A stretch of DNA of 64,000 nt from Proteobacteria bacterium SG_bin9 (GTDB taxonomy: Bacteria; Pseudomonadota; Alphaproteobacteria; Rhizobiales; Xanthobacteraceae), in assembly GCA_002083525.1 (NCBI GenBank), contig LWDM01000074.1, forward strand, positions 141,168-205,167, written 5' to 3'. Positions 8,492-18,270 of this stretch are shown here, in pieces (position 1 is the first letter of the stretch; each line of letters starts with the position of its first letter). A model generated the notes under the pieces. That model ran no database searches, was not told the DNA's origin, and was given only the letters and a program-made list of their open reading frames with translations. Made by a program: the position numbers and the translations under genes.

Positions 8492-9424
8492 ATGCCGGGA
8501 CAAGATCTAAAAATCGACAGCCGGGACTGGATGCTGCTTGTTCTGCTGTCCGTGTTGTGGGGCGGCTCCTTCTTCTTCGTGGGGGCGGCGATCCGCGAAG
8601 TTCCGCCACTTACCATGGTCTTCTTGCGTGTCGGTGTGGCGGCGCTGGTGCTGCTGCCGCTCGTTCTGATGCGCGGCATCGCGTTTCCGTCCGGCTTTGC
8701 CGGCTGGAAGGTTTTTCTCGTGATGTCGGTGATCAACAACGTGATCCCGTTTTCGCTGCAAGCTAGCGCGCAGCTCTACATTACGAGCGGTCTCGCGTCG
8801 GTGCTCAACGCCACGACGCCGCTGTTCACGGTGCTGGTGATGGCGGCGTTCGGCGAGGAGCGGCTGTTGCCGCGCCGCGTCGCGGGGGTGCTGATCGGAT
8901 TGTTGGGCGTCGTCATCTTGCGCGGGCAGAGCCTCGACCTGACGTCAAATCAGACCATTGGCATGCTGATGTGCCTCGGCGCGACGCTGAGCTACGGCTT
9001 CTCGGCGCTGTGGGCCAAGCGCCACATGACCGGCATTCCGCCGCTCGGTGCCGCAGCCTTTCAGATGATGACGTCGTGCGTGTTGATGGCCGTACTCTCG
9101 TTTGCTTTCGAGCGGTCGTGGGAGCTGCCGATGCCGAGCGCGGGCGCGGTCCTTGCCATCATCGGGACCGGCGTGCTGTCGACGGCGATCGGTTTCATCA
9201 TCTTCTTTCAGATCATCGCTCGCTCGGGCCCGAGCAACGTCATGCTGGTCACCTTGCTGGTGCCGGTTAGCGCCATCCTGCTCGGCCACTTCCTGCTGGG
9301 TGAAGTGATTGTCACGCGCGAGTATGTGGGTGCGATCGTGATCGCTGCGGCGTTGATCGTGATGGATGGCCGCGTGTTCGGCCTGTTCCGGCGCAAGCCG
9401 GTCGCTGAACCTAGTTCGAGCTGA
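8492..9424 (+). CDS. EamA-family drug/metabolite transporter
   Basis: Inner-membrane exporter-like protein of 310 residues made of two EamA repeats, each five helices, giving ten membrane segments. The first repeat begins WMLLVLLSVLWGGSFFFVGAA, a typical EamA start; the second begins near MLMCLGATLSYGFSALWAKR. Substrates in this family are metabolites, amino acids or drugs, and none can be assigned here. ATG 8492 directly follows a GTG; either may be used. The 3' end overlaps the convergent M23 gene by 14 bases. Confidence 0.9.
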   Translation: MPGQDLKIDSRDWMLLVLLSVLWGGSFFFVGAAIREVPPLTMVFLRVGVAALVLLPLVLMRGIAFPSGFAGWKVFLVMSVINNVIPFSLQASAQLYITSGLASVLNATTPLFTVLVMAAFGEERLLPRRVAGVLIGLLGVVILRGQSLDLTSNQTIGMLMCLGATLSYGFSALWAKRHMTGIPPLGAAAFQMMTSCVLMAVLSFAFERSWELPMPSAGAVLAIIGTGVLSTAIGFIIFFQIIARSGPSNVMLVTLLVPVSAILLGHFLLGEVIVTREYVGAIVIAAALIVMDGRVFGLFRRKPVAEPSSS

Positions 9425-10754
9425 GCCGCACGCCGGCGCGCAGGAAGCGCTGCGGGTCGACCGCATCGCCATCGACGCGGGTTTCGTAATGCAGATGCGG
9501 GCCGGTGGAGCGTCCGGTCGAGCCGACCGCGCCGATCAGCTGGCCGATGCGGACCGTGTCGCCGACCTTCACGTGGATTTCGGAGAGGTGGCCGTAGCGG
9601 GTCGATAAGGTATTGCCGTGGTCGATCTCGACCAGACGGCCATAGCCGCCTTGCCAGCCGGCGGTCACAACTTTGCCATTAGCTGTTGCGCGCACCGGAT
9701 CGCCGGTCGATGCGCGAAAATCGAGGCCGGAGTGCATCGCGGGGCGGCCGAGAAACGGGTCGCTGCGAATGCCGAAGCCCGACGAGAATTCGACCTCGCC
9801 GATCACCGGCTTGCGATAGGGCACGACGGCCAGCGTCTTGGTCAGCCGCTCGACCTGCGTGCGCGCGACGCTGATCCGCTGAAGCTGACGTTCAAAGCCT
9901 GCGGAGTCTGCGCCCGGTTTGACGGGAATGAACGGGCCGCCGATGCCGGAACGCGGCCTAGCATCCGCGGGCATCTCGAGGCCCAGGTCGGTAAAGACGC
10001 TGCGCATACGGCGCGCGCGTGACTCGTAACTTTCCTCGACGGCGTTGAGCGTCGCGACCTGTTTAGTCTCGACCTTGTCGAGTGCCGACTGAAGTTTCGC
10101 GAGCGTGGTGTCGAAGCCCTGGACCTTGAACGGTTCGGCGGGACGAGCGGCGGCCACTGCGACGGTGCGTGACTGCAGGCGAGCCTCGCGATCCGGCGGC
10201 GGCGCGAACACAACGGTGTCGCCAACGGGCGAGGGCGTCGGCAGCGCGCCGGCATCGGAACGGGTCTGCGATTTAATCGATCCGGTGGCGGTCGAGTCCG
10301 GCAAGGAGCCGAGCGCGGCGGCGCGTGATTCAAGCATCGCCTGCCGGCGCATCACCTGCTCGAGCTTCTGGTCGAACTGCTCCTGATCGAGCAACTGACG
10401 GCTGGTGGTGCGATCGACCTTTGCGCGAAGCTCGGCGATGCGATCTTCATAGGCGTATTGCATCTCGGCCTGACGGGCGATCAGCCGCGTCAGCACGTCG
10501 TCGCGGAACGCGAAGTAGGTCGCGGTCGCGCCCGACCATGCGCCCATGATGATGACGGTGCCGACCACGATCCAGAACACCACGGGCCCAAACCGCACCT
10601 GCCGACCGGCATGAACGATGGTGTAGTCGCTGGCCGAACCCTGTTGCGCGGCCGGGCGGTTGTGCTGTTGCGGCGCCCGGCGTTGCTGATGGCCGCGCGG
10701 GTCCTGCGGATGGTGGCGGCCATACTCAGATACGTGTCCGGAACGATGCGACAT
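9411..10754 (-). CDS. M23-family membrane-anchored metallopeptidase (peptidoglycan endopeptidase-like)
   Basis: A 447-residue envelope protein. It has a cytoplasmic basic/Gln-rich N-terminus, one membrane anchor (VVFWIVVGTVIIMGAWSG near residue 60), a periplasmic coiled-coil region, and a C-terminal LytM/M23 zinc domain. Both zinc motifs are intact (HSGLDFRA with H and D; GPHLHYE with HLH), so it can be an active DD-endopeptidase rather than a degenerate EnvC-type activator. ATG 10754 has GGAG five bases upstream. Coiled coil plus M23 suggests a role in cell-wall remodelling during growth or division. It overlaps the convergent EamA gene by 14 bases. Confidence 0.9.
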   Translation of the reverse strand: MSHRSGHVSEYGRHHPQDPRGHQQRRAPQQHNRPAAQQGSASDYTIVHAGRQVRFGPVVFWIVVGTVIIMGAWSGATATYFAFRDDVLTRLIARQAEMQYAYEDRIAELRAKVDRTTSRQLLDQEQFDQKLEQVMRRQAMLESRAAALGSLPDSTATGSIKSQTRSDAGALPTPSPVGDTVVFAPPPDREARLQSRTVAVAAARPAEPFKVQGFDTTLAKLQSALDKVETKQVATLNAVEESYESRARRMRSVFTDLGLEMPADARPRSGIGGPFIPVKPGADSAGFERQLQRISVARTQVERLTKTLAVVPYRKPVIGEVEFSSGFGIRSDPFLGRPAMHSGLDFRASTGDPVRATANGKVVTAGWQGGYGRLVEIDHGNTLSTRYGHLSEIHVKVGDTVRIGQLIGAVGSTGRSTGPHLHYETRVDGDAVDPQRFLRAGVRLSSN

Positions 10755-10926
10755 CGGCACTCCTGCGCCGATGGCTCAATTCCAACCGGCTCTACTCCGG
10801 CCGATTTGACCCGCTTATGGTTAATTTTCAGAAAATTGTACCGGTTTCGGCTACCGGTGCTTTCTGTTGCCGTAAGGCCGATATTTATCAGAACTTTGCT
10901 GGGGTTTTATCCAGTTACTTGTGAGG

Positions 10927-11559
10927 TTATTTCGCTTTCTTTCCAGCCAGGCTTCGGGCTTCCAAAAGCACATCATCGGCATGGCCTTCGACCTTCACAT
11001 TGCGCCAGATTTTGGCGATCGCGCCGCCCTTGTCGATCAGCACGGTGGTGCGCAGAACCCCCATGAAGGTCCGCCCATACATCGACTTCTCACCCCAGAC
11101 CCCGAAGGCATTCAGCATGGTGTGTTCTTCGTCGGCGCCGAGCGGAATTTTCAGATTGTGCTTGTTGCGGAATTTTTCCTGCAGCTTTTGCGAGTCGGCG
11201 GAGACGCCGAGAACGGCGGTATCCAGTTTGGCGAAATCGCCGGCGCGCCGCGTGAAATCGATCGCTTCCAATGTGCAGCCCGGCGTGTCGGCGCGGGGGT
11301 AAAAGAAGATCACCAGGTTTTTGCCGCGAAAATCGGCACTGCTCACCGTCGCGCCGCCATCCCGCGTGATTTTGAAGGCCGGAGCCGGCTGGCCCTCGGA
11401 AATCGGCGATGCCGCGGGAGTAGCTGCGGCAGCAGCCGGCTTGGCTGACTTGGTTGCGGCCTTGACCTTAACCGGCTTTGTACCGGTGCGCGGTATCTTG
11501 ATCGGAGCGGTTGCAGCCGATTCGGATTTCGAGGTTTTCTGACGTGATTTCGGGGGCAT
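10927..11559 (-). CDS. bcp: BCP/PrxQ-type peroxiredoxin with a basic N-terminal extension
   Basis: Thiol peroxidase that reduces H2O2 and organic hydroperoxides. The 210-residue protein has about 60 extra N-terminal residues rich in Lys, Ala, Thr and Pro, then the AhpC/TSA fold: GQPAPAFKI, the peroxidatic Cys in FYPRADTPGCTLEAIDF, and VLGVSADS. Most BCPs have a second Cys five residues after the first (TPGCTxEAxxF...C); here that position is Ile, so this enzyme should work as a 1-Cys type or use another partner. I chose ATG 11559 because AAGGAAGG stands just before it. It shares its strand with the M23 gene but is separated by about 170 bp. Confidence 0.9.
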   Translation of the reverse strand: MPPKSRQKTSKSESAATAPIKIPRTGTKPVKVKAATKSAKPAAAAATPAASPISEGQPAPAFKITRDGGATVSSADFRGKNLVIFFYPRADTPGCTLEAIDFTRRAGDFAKLDTAVLGVSADSQKLQEKFRNKHNLKIPLGADEEHTMLNAFGVWGEKSMYGRTFMGVLRTTVLIDKGGAIAKIWRNVKVEGHADDVLLEARSLAGKKAK

Positions 11560-11827
11560 ACGCCTTCCTTTCGACGCTTTCGATGGGTCAAACAAACGGG
11601 GCTGACAACCACGGACCTGATGCCGCGATAACCCTTCGGCGGCTGGGCAAAAATGCTGCCGCCAGAGTAAGGTGGCAAGGGATTCGGGGCGCGCGGCGGC
11701 AGACGACGGGAACGACGCGTTTTAGTAGGAGTTTGGCGACGCGCGCTGGAACCAAGCGGTCGTGATTTTGCGACGCGCGGGCTGGCTGTGGCGACAGACT
11801 CACGATCGACATCAACACCGTGAGGCA

Positions 11828-14800
11828 ATGGCGAGAACGAAGCCACCGCAAGCAGTGAATTTGCGAGCCGACGCCCAGCAGTCCGAGTGGAAGGATCCCG
11901 ATTGGGATCATCACGACGAGGCTGCGAGCGCGCGCGCGCGCAAACTGCTTTCGAAACGGCGCGCGCCGAGCATTCCCACAATTCACGGCATCGGCGATCG
12001 CCTCATGAGCGCAGCGAGCTGGCTGCGCGGTGAGCGCTGGCTGCAGCGCGTCCTGGTTGCCGGTCTTTTCGTGCTCGGCGTCTTTGCGATTTGCTTTGGC
12101 GGTCTGTGGTGGCGGCTTGGCGCCGGCCCGATCAATCTCGATATGGCGACGCCCTGGCTTGCCTCGGCGATCGAGGCCAACATCGGCAGAGATCACACCG
12201 TCGAAGTCGGCGGAACCCAGATCGAACGCGCCGGCCGTGCCCGCATCGCCGTTCGCTTGCGCGACATCGTCGTTCGCGACCGGGATCGCGTGGTGGTCGC
12301 GAATGCACCGAAGGCCGAGGTCAAACTGTCCGGCGCGGCCCTGCTCATCGGTCAGGTGCGTGCGCACAGCCTTAGCCTCGTCGATGCTGAGCTCGCGGTC
12401 CGCATCACGCCCGATGGCCGCATCACCGTATCGACCGGCGACAGCGCACGTCCGATCGCGACCGGCCAGGCGAAGACTCTGCCGGGCAATGCGACGCCGC
12501 CGGCCGCATCTCAGCCGGCCTTGCCGTTGCCCGGACAAAATCCGCTCGCCAGTTCGCCCCGGCGCGGCGAGCGAACCGGAACCAGTGGGTTGCTTGCGGC
12601 GCTTGATTGGCTGGATAGCTTGAGTGCGACGGGCCTCGACGGCCAGAACCTCGACGAACTCGGCATCAAGAACGGCGTGCTGGTCGTCGACGATCAGCAG
12701 CGCGGCAGCCGCACGACATTCGAGAACATTTCCGTTGCCTTGCGCCGCGCGAACAACGGCGGCGTCGAACTCCGGGTCGGTGAGGAGGGCAGCGCGCCCT
12801 GGTCCGTCGGCGCGGTGATCGGGCCGCCGGCGAATGGCGTGCGCTCGATCGAGATTTATGCGCGGCAGGTTTCGACCAAGACGCTTCTGCTGGCGCTGCG
12901 GGCAACCGGCTCCAACTTCAGCGCCGATCTTCCGCTGACCGGCGAACTCAAAGGCGAACTCGGTCGCGATGGCCTGCCGACTTTCTTCCGCGGGCGGTTG
13001 ACGGCCGATGCCGGTCAGATCACCGACAGCGACACGCCCGACTACCCGATGAAGATCGATAAGATCGAGATGAACGTCGATTGGGATTCGAGCCGGCGGG
13101 TTCTGGTCGCGCCATTCCAGGTCGTGTCGGGCGCCAATCGCGTGACGCTGCTGGCCTATCTCGAACCGCCGAATGATCGCGTGCCGAGCTGGCAGCTCGG
13201 CTTCAGCGGCGGCACCATTTTGCTGGCAGGCGCGAAGGGCGAAACGCCGCTGATCGTCAATCGCATCGCCGTCAGCTTGCGTTTCGACACCGAAAACCGC
13301 CGGATCGTTCTCACGCAAGCCGACTTCAGCAATGGCGAGATCGGCGTCGCCGGCAACGGCGCGCTCGACTATTCGACGGCCGAGCCGCGGCTGACGCTCG
13401 GCTTTGCCGGAACGCCGATGTCGGCGACGGCGTTGAAGCAGATGTGGCCGATCCTGATCGTGCCCGAGGTGCGCGAATGGGTGATCGAGCGCGTCGAGCG
13501 CGGCACGATTCAGCGCATCGACATTGCGGTGAACGCGCCGGTGAAAAATCTGTCGCGAAGCGGCCCTCCGCTTCCCGAGGACGGGTTGTCCCTCAATATC
13601 GTGGGCAATGGCGTTACGATGCGGCCGGTGGACGACATTCCCCAGCTTCGCGACGGCGACCTTAAGGCGCGTGTGACGGGCCGCACCGCGGTCGTCACGA
13701 TCGGTCAGGCGGTGGTGGACACGCCTGCGGGGCGCAAGCTCAACATTTCAGATCTGGTGTTCGATGTGCCGGACATGGTGCCCAAGCCGATCCCGGCGAA
13801 AGTCAAGTTCCGCATCGAAGGTCCCGTACCCGCGGCTGCGGAAATTCTCGCCTCTGATCGCCTCAGCGAATTCACGGGCTCGACCATCGATCCGAACAGC
13901 AGCACCGGCAAGGTGTCGGCGATCGTCAACATGGGCATGCCGCTGAAGAACGCGCTGACCAAAGCCGACACGACCTATTCGATCAACGTCGATCTTGGCG
14001 GCTTCTCGGCCGACAAGATGGTGATGAACCAGAAGATCGAAGGCAACGCGCTCAAGGTGATCGCCAACAACCAGGGTTATCAGGTGCGTGGCGACGTCAG
14101 GATCGCCGGGCAGCCCGCGACCATCGACTACCGCAAGCCGAGCGGTGACGGCGACGCCGATGTGCGGGTCTCGACCACACTCGACGATGCGACACGGGCG
14201 CGCTTCGGCATCGATCTCGGCCCTGCCATCAGCGGCAACATTCCGCTTAAACTGACCGGCAAGATCGGCGGCGGCGACCGCGACAACAAGCTCGGTGTCG
14301 AAGCCGATCTGACGTCGGTCAAGATCGACAATCTCCTGCCGGGCTGGGTCAAGGTTGCGGGCAGGACCAGCAAGGTCACGTTCAACGTGGTGCAGAAGCC
14401 GCAATCGACGCGGCTCGAAGATATCGTCATTGACGGCAGCGGTGTGCTGATCAAGGGCTCGATGGAGCTCGATCAGAACAACGATCCGGTCAGCGTCAAC
14501 TTCCCGGTATTCGCGCCGTCCGAAGGCGACAAAGCGGTGCTGCGCGCCGAACGCGCGCCCGATGGCGTCATGAAGGTGACGATGCGCGGCGACGTGTTCG
14601 ACGGGCGCAACTTCATCAAGTCGACGATTTCGGGCAAGGACACCGACACGCGCAACAAGACCAAGAGCGTAGATATTGATCTCGATTTGAAGGTCGGCGC
14701 GATAGCAGGCTTTTTTGGCGAAGCTGCGCGCAGCGTGGACGTGAAGCTGTCGCGCCGCGGCGGCACCATCAGGACTTTCAACCTCAACGGCAAGATCGGC

Positions 14801-15469
14801 CGCGATGCGGCGCTGACCGGCGACATCCGTGCCCGCGGTCCGGGGCAGGTGCTTTACCTCGAAACCAACGACGCCGGCGCGCTGTTCCGCTTCACTGACA
14901 CCTACTCGAAGGTTGTCGGGGGCAAGATGTGGCTGGCCATGGACCCACCAAGTTCGCAGCCGAGCCCGCAGGAAGGTTTGATCAACGTCCGCGACTTTGT
15001 TGTCCGCGGCGAGCAGGCACTCGATCGCGTCGTCAACAATGCCGGCGGGCCCAACGGGCAAAGCAGTGGTGTGTCGTTCAGCGGCATGCGCGCGGAGTTT
15101 ACCCGGCAACCCACGCAGCTCACGATCAAGGACGGGGTCTTGCGGGGACCGACGGTCGGGGCGACCATTGAAGGCGGCATCGACTTTCAGGCCAACCAGG
15201 TTCGTATGAATGGCACCTTCGTGCCGCTCTACGGCCTCAACAATATTTTCGGACAGCTTCCCGTCGTCGGCCTGTTCCTTGGCGGCGGCAGTGACGAAGG
15301 TCTGATCGGAATTACTTATGAGGTCGTTGGAACGCCGGGTGCACCGGTGATCCGTGTCAATCCGATCTCTGCGATGGCACCCGGTTTGACGCGCAAGATC
15401 TTCGGCTTCAACACTGGCCGCCCGCAGTCCCCGAATGACTTCCAGCCGTCCTACCAGCAGCCAAACTGA
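11828..15469 (+). CDS. Large AsmA-like/DUF3971 envelope protein (YhdP/TamB-like)
   Basis: A 1213-residue protein with a charged cytoplasmic N-terminus, one membrane segment (VLVAGLFVLGVFAICFGGLWW near residue 80) and a very long periplasmic region rich in beta strands, with DUF3971 and AsmA-like C-terminal sequence (for example EGLINVRDFVVRGEQAL and QLPVVGLFLGGGSDEGLIGITYEV near the end). Relatives such as YhdP and TamB are bridge-like proteins implicated in moving phospholipid between the two membranes; that role here is inferred from the family. ATG 11828 is preferred over the in-frame start at 11762, which would add 22 residues. Divergent from the peroxiredoxin and convergent with the MFS gene across a palindromic repeat. 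Confidence 0.88.
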   Translation: MARTKPPQAVNLRADAQQSEWKDPDWDHHDEAASARARKLLSKRRAPSIPTIHGIGDRLMSAASWLRGERWLQRVLVAGLFVLGVFAICFGGLWWRLGAGPINLDMATPWLASAIEANIGRDHTVEVGGTQIERAGRARIAVRLRDIVVRDRDRVVVANAPKAEVKLSGAALLIGQVRAHSLSLVDAELAVRITPDGRITVSTGDSARPIATGQAKTLPGNATPPAASQPALPLPGQNPLASSPRRGERTGTSGLLAALDWLDSLSATGLDGQNLDELGIKNGVLVVDDQQRGSRTTFENISVALRRANNGGVELRVGEEGSAPWSVGAVIGPPANGVRSIEIYARQVSTKTLLLALRATGSNFSADLPLTGELKGELGRDGLPTFFRGRLTADAGQITDSDTPDYPMKIDKIEMNVDWDSSRRVLVAPFQVVSGANRVTLLAYLEPPNDRVPSWQLGFSGGTILLAGAKGETPLIVNRIAVSLRFDTENRRIVLTQADFSNGEIGVAGNGALDYSTAEPRLTLGFAGTPMSATALKQMWPILIVPEVREWVIERVERGTIQRIDIAVNAPVKNLSRSGPPLPEDGLSLNIVGNGVTMRPVDDIPQLRDGDLKARVTGRTAVVTIGQAVVDTPAGRKLNISDLVFDVPDMVPKPIPAKVKFRIEGPVPAAAEILASDRLSEFTGSTIDPNSSTGKVSAIVNMGMPLKNALTKADTTYSINVDLGGFSADKMVMNQKIEGNALKVIANNQGYQVRGDVRIAGQPATIDYRKPSGDGDADVRVSTTLDDATRARFGIDLGPAISGNIPLKLTGKIGGGDRDNKLGVEADLTSVKIDNLLPGWVKVAGRTSKVTFNVVQKPQSTRLEDIVIDGSGVLIKGSMELDQNNDPVSVNFPVFAPSEGDKAVLRAERAPDGVMKVTMRGDVFDGRNFIKSTISGKDTDTRNKTKSVDIDLDLKVGAIAGFFGEAARSVDVKLSRRGGTIRTFNLNGKIGRDAALTGDIRARGPGQVLYLETNDAGALFRFTDTYSKVVGGKMWLAMDPPSSQPSPQEGLINVRDFVVRGEQALDRVVNNAGGPNGQSSGVSFSGMRAEFTRQPTQLTIKDGVLRGPTVGATIEGGIDFQANQVRMNGTFVPLYGLNNIFGQLPVVGLFLGGGSDEGLIGITYEVVGTPGAPVIRVNPISAMAPGLTRKIFGFNTGRPQSPNDFQPSYQQPN

Positions 15470-15480
15470 TTTCTGTGCGC

Positions 15481-15546
15481 ATGATTGATCCGAAAGCCGG
15501 TATCCATCCCGGATCACGTCCGGGACAGGCCTTTCGGGATCATGCG
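15481..15546. repeat. Palindromic intergenic repeat, copy 1
   Basis: A 66-bp element with nested inverted repeats. The core TCCCGGATCACGTCCGGGA folds on itself, and outer arms (GATCCGAAAGCC against GGCCTTTCGGGATC) extend the hairpin. It fills the gap between the convergent AsmA-like and MFS genes. A second copy is at 31473-31536. Such elements are typical of REP-like repeats in Bradyrhizobium-related genomes. It may also act as a bidirectional terminator. Confidence 0.8.
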
Positions 15547-16761
15547 TTAACGCCGCAGCATCGGCACGACCAAAAACGGGATCATTCCGGCGACGATGTT
15601 GATCAGCGCAAATCCGAGCATCGCGTCGTAGCCGCCGGTCCAGTCATGGATGAGGCCGCCGCTCCATGAGCCGAGCGCAGCGCCAAGCCCGCTGCCGATC
15701 GAAATCGTGCCGAAGATCGTGCCGACACGCTCGCCGCGGAAAATGCGCATCGCCGTCGCGCTGATCAGCGGCCCGCGCGAACCCTGCATGCTGCCGAAAC
15801 AGACGATAAAGCCTGCGAGCAGCCACCAGTTCGGGAAACGCGCGAGATAATACAGCATCACGATGCCGCTGATGGTGAGCGAGTAGCTGAGCAGAATCGA
15901 ACGGCGGCGGCCGATCACCCCGTCGAGCCAGCTGATGAACATCATGCCTGCCAGGAGCAACGCGCCGCTGAAGCCCCACGCGGTCGCCGCTTGCAGCGGT
16001 GGAAAGCCGACGTCGATCAGATAGGCGACCGCCTGCGCGGAAATGGCGAAGATCCCGACCGCCGTGAAGAAGAAGGTCGAGAACAACGCCCAGAAGGCGT
16101 GGTGGCGCATCGCCGAGCCGAGCGTCCAGGTCCGATCGTCGTGACTGGTCACGTTGTGCTTCGGCAGCAGCGGCGATCCCTCGGCGATGCGCCGCCACGG
16201 CAGCAGAAAGATCGGCACGAACAGCACCAATCCGAATCCGCCCATGATTTGATAAGCGCCGCGCCAGCCGAAGGCGTCGATCAGAAGCTGAGAGAGGGGA
16301 AGCGCAAGCAGGGTGCCTGCACCCATCGCCGAGTAAATTAGCGCCATCGCTGTCGGCAAGCGGGGGCCGAACCAGCGCGCCAGCAGCAGCGAACTCGTCA
16401 CGTTGCCGAGGCATGCGGCTGCAAGGCCGATCCCGACCCCGATCGACAGCTGAAGCTGCCAGAGCTGTTGGGCACGCGCCGCGATTGCGAACGCGACGCC
16501 CAGCAGCAGGAGGCCAAGGCCATAGACCACGCGCGGGCCGGAATGGTCGAACAGGCGTCCGATCCATGGCGCGGCAAGGCCGCTTGTCAGGGCCGAGAGG
16601 GAGTAGATCGAAATGATTTCGGCGCGGTCCCAGCCGAAATCCTTGGAGATCGGGAGCAGGAAAACCGTGAAGCTCTCGTTCAGGCCGCGCGAGAGCACGG
16701 TGAGCACGAAGCACAATCCCAGCACGGCGAGCGCCGCGCGCCCGGCGGTTCGATTGTCCAT
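15547..16761 (-). CDS. Major facilitator superfamily transporter
   Basis: Inner-membrane secondary transporter of 404 residues with twelve predicted membrane segments. Visible MFS features are the cytoplasmic loop-2 signature in APWIGRLFDHSGPRVVYG (G-x-x-x-D-x-x-G-x-R pattern) and a related loop between helices 8 and 9 (SWLDGVIGRRRS). The overall look (SFTVFLLPISKDFGWDR, then repeated GGLIHDWTGGYDAML) resembles the oxalate/formate and monocarboxylate-like branches, but no substrate is assigned. It starts with ATG at 16761 and converges on the AsmA-like gene with a palindromic repeat between them. Confidence 0.9.
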   Translation of the reverse strand: MDNRTAGRAALAVLGLCFVLTVLSRGLNESFTVFLLPISKDFGWDRAEIISIYSLSALTSGLAAPWIGRLFDHSGPRVVYGLGLLLLGVAFAIAARAQQLWQLQLSIGVGIGLAAACLGNVTSSLLLARWFGPRLPTAMALIYSAMGAGTLLALPLSQLLIDAFGWRGAYQIMGGFGLVLFVPIFLLPWRRIAEGSPLLPKHNVTSHDDRTWTLGSAMRHHAFWALFSTFFFTAVGIFAISAQAVAYLIDVGFPPLQAATAWGFSGALLLAGMMFISWLDGVIGRRRSILLSYSLTISGIVMLYYLARFPNWWLLAGFIVCFGSMQGSRGPLISATAMRIFRGERVGTIFGTISIGSGLGAALGSWSGGLIHDWTGGYDAMLGFALINIVAGMIPFLVVPMLRR

Positions 16762-16878
16762 GGTGCCCTTGGTCCCGAGTCTGCCCGGCGCCGATTAGAG
16801 GTCAGCGTCTCGCGACACGCGAGAGCGCGCGCGGAATGACAGTCATGTTTTCGAAGAGCTGCTGTTTCGCTGTGCGGA

Positions 16879-18132
16879 TCAGACCGGCTTTAAAAGCACG
16901 TGCTTCTTCTTGCCCATCGACAGCTTGATCACGCCTTCCGACGTGAGATCGGTGAGCGAGAGTGCAGCCTTCTCGTCGGTGACCGGCGCATCGTTGACGC
17001 GCAAGCCGCCGGACTTGATTTGTCGCCGCGCTTCGCCGTTCGATGCGACGAGGCCCGCCTTTACGAACAGGCCGAGCACGCCGCTGCCGCTTTCGAGCTC
17101 AGTGCGGGCAATATCGATGCTCGGCAAATCCTGCGCGATCGCGCCTTCCTCGAAGGTGCGCCGTGCGGTTTCCGACGCCTGGTCGGCGGCGTCGCGGCCA
17201 TGCATCAGCGCAGTCGCTTCGGTTGCGAGAACCTTTTTGGCTTCGTTAATCTCGGCACCCTTCAGCGCAGCGAGCTTGGCAACCTCATCGAGCGACAGCG
17301 TCGTGAACAGCTTCAGGAAGCGCTCGACGTCGGCGTCCTCGGTGTTGCGCCAGTACTGCCAGTAATCGTACGGGCTCAGCATGTCGGCGTTGAGCCACAC
17401 GGCGCCGGCGGCGGTCTTGCCCATCTTCGCGCCGGACGCGGTGGTGAGCAGGGGACAGGTCAGCGCGTAGAGCTGATGCGTGCCCATGCGGCGCCCGAGG
17501 TCGATGCCGTTGACGATGTTGCCCCACTGATCGGAGCCACCCATCTGCAGGTTGCAGCCGTAGCGCCGCGCCAGTTCGACGTAGTCGTAGGACTGCAGGA
17601 TCATGTAGTTGAACTCGATGAACGACAGCTCCTGATCGCGCTCGAGGCGCAGCTTCACCGAATCCATCGTCAGCATGCGATTGATCGAGAAGTGGCGGCC
17701 GACGTCGCGCAGCATCTCGATGTAATTCAGCTTGGTCAGCCATTCGGCGTTGTCGACCATCACTGAGTCGCTCTTGCCGCCGCCAAAGCTCAGGAACTTG
17801 GCGAAGGTGCCCTTGATCGACTCCTTGTTGGCGTCGATGTCCTCGTAGCTGAGAATCTTGCGCGTCTCGTCGCGGCCGGACGGATCGCCGACGCGCGTGG
17901 TGCCGCCGCCCATCAGCGTGATCGGCTTGTTGCCGGTCTGCTGCAGCCAGTGCAGCATCATGATCGACAGCAGGTGGCCGACATGAAGCGAGGCGGCCGT
18001 ACAGTCGTAGCCCACATACGCCACGATCTCCGACTTGGCGGCGAGGGCGTCCAAGCCCTCGTTATCGGACACCTGATGAATGAACCCGCGGCTTTGCAGA
18101 ACATTCAGAAAATCTGATTTAAATGCGGACAT
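16879..18132 (-). CDS. tyrS: Tyrosyl-tRNA synthetase
   Basis: Class I synthetase that charges tRNA-Tyr. The 417-residue protein has the catalytic Rossmann domain with HVGH (residues 50-53, the HIGH motif), KMGKT in the place of KMSKS, and a C-terminal S4 RNA-binding domain (SGVLGLFVKAGLVASNGEARRQIKSGGLRVN begins the S4 region in two adjoining parts). Length and order fit bacterial TyrRS. It is divergent from anmK with a 138-bp shared promoter region. No leader or T-box-like element is visible, as expected for proteobacteria. Confidence 0.97.
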   Translation of the reverse strand: MSAFKSDFLNVLQSRGFIHQVSDNEGLDALAAKSEIVAYVGYDCTAASLHVGHLLSIMMLHWLQQTGNKPITLMGGGTTRVGDPSGRDETRKILSYEDIDANKESIKGTFAKFLSFGGGKSDSVMVDNAEWLTKLNYIEMLRDVGRHFSINRMLTMDSVKLRLERDQELSFIEFNYMILQSYDYVELARRYGCNLQMGGSDQWGNIVNGIDLGRRMGTHQLYALTCPLLTTASGAKMGKTAAGAVWLNADMLSPYDYWQYWRNTEDADVERFLKLFTTLSLDEVAKLAALKGAEINEAKKVLATEATALMHGRDAADQASETARRTFEEGAIAQDLPSIDIARTELESGSGVLGLFVKAGLVASNGEARRQIKSGGLRVNDAPVTDEKAALSLTDLTSEGVIKLSMGKKKHVLLKPV

Positions 18133-18234
18133 TGGCGTGTGACTTTACGGTAACCGGTTCGCAGCGTGCGGTAAGGTACCTGCTGCTTTCAGCGTCCAGT
18201 CGGATTATAAGAAGTATTAGTTCGATACAAGATT

Positions 18235-18252
18235 GAATGGTTCGTTCCATTC
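18235..18252. promoter_or_regulatory. Inverted repeat before anmK
   Basis: GAATGG-TTCGTT-CCATTC lies 18 bp upstream of the anmK ATG, downstream of AT-rich promoter-like sequence. It could be an operator or a 5'-UTR hairpin. No regulator is identifiable nearby. Confidence 0.35.
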
Positions 18253-18270
18253 CGCTGAGGACCGCCGACC

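Noticed and set aside
13748..15517. Long open frame antisense to the AsmA-like gene
   Set aside because: The sense gene is a recognised large envelope protein; the antisense sequence is basic and unstructured.
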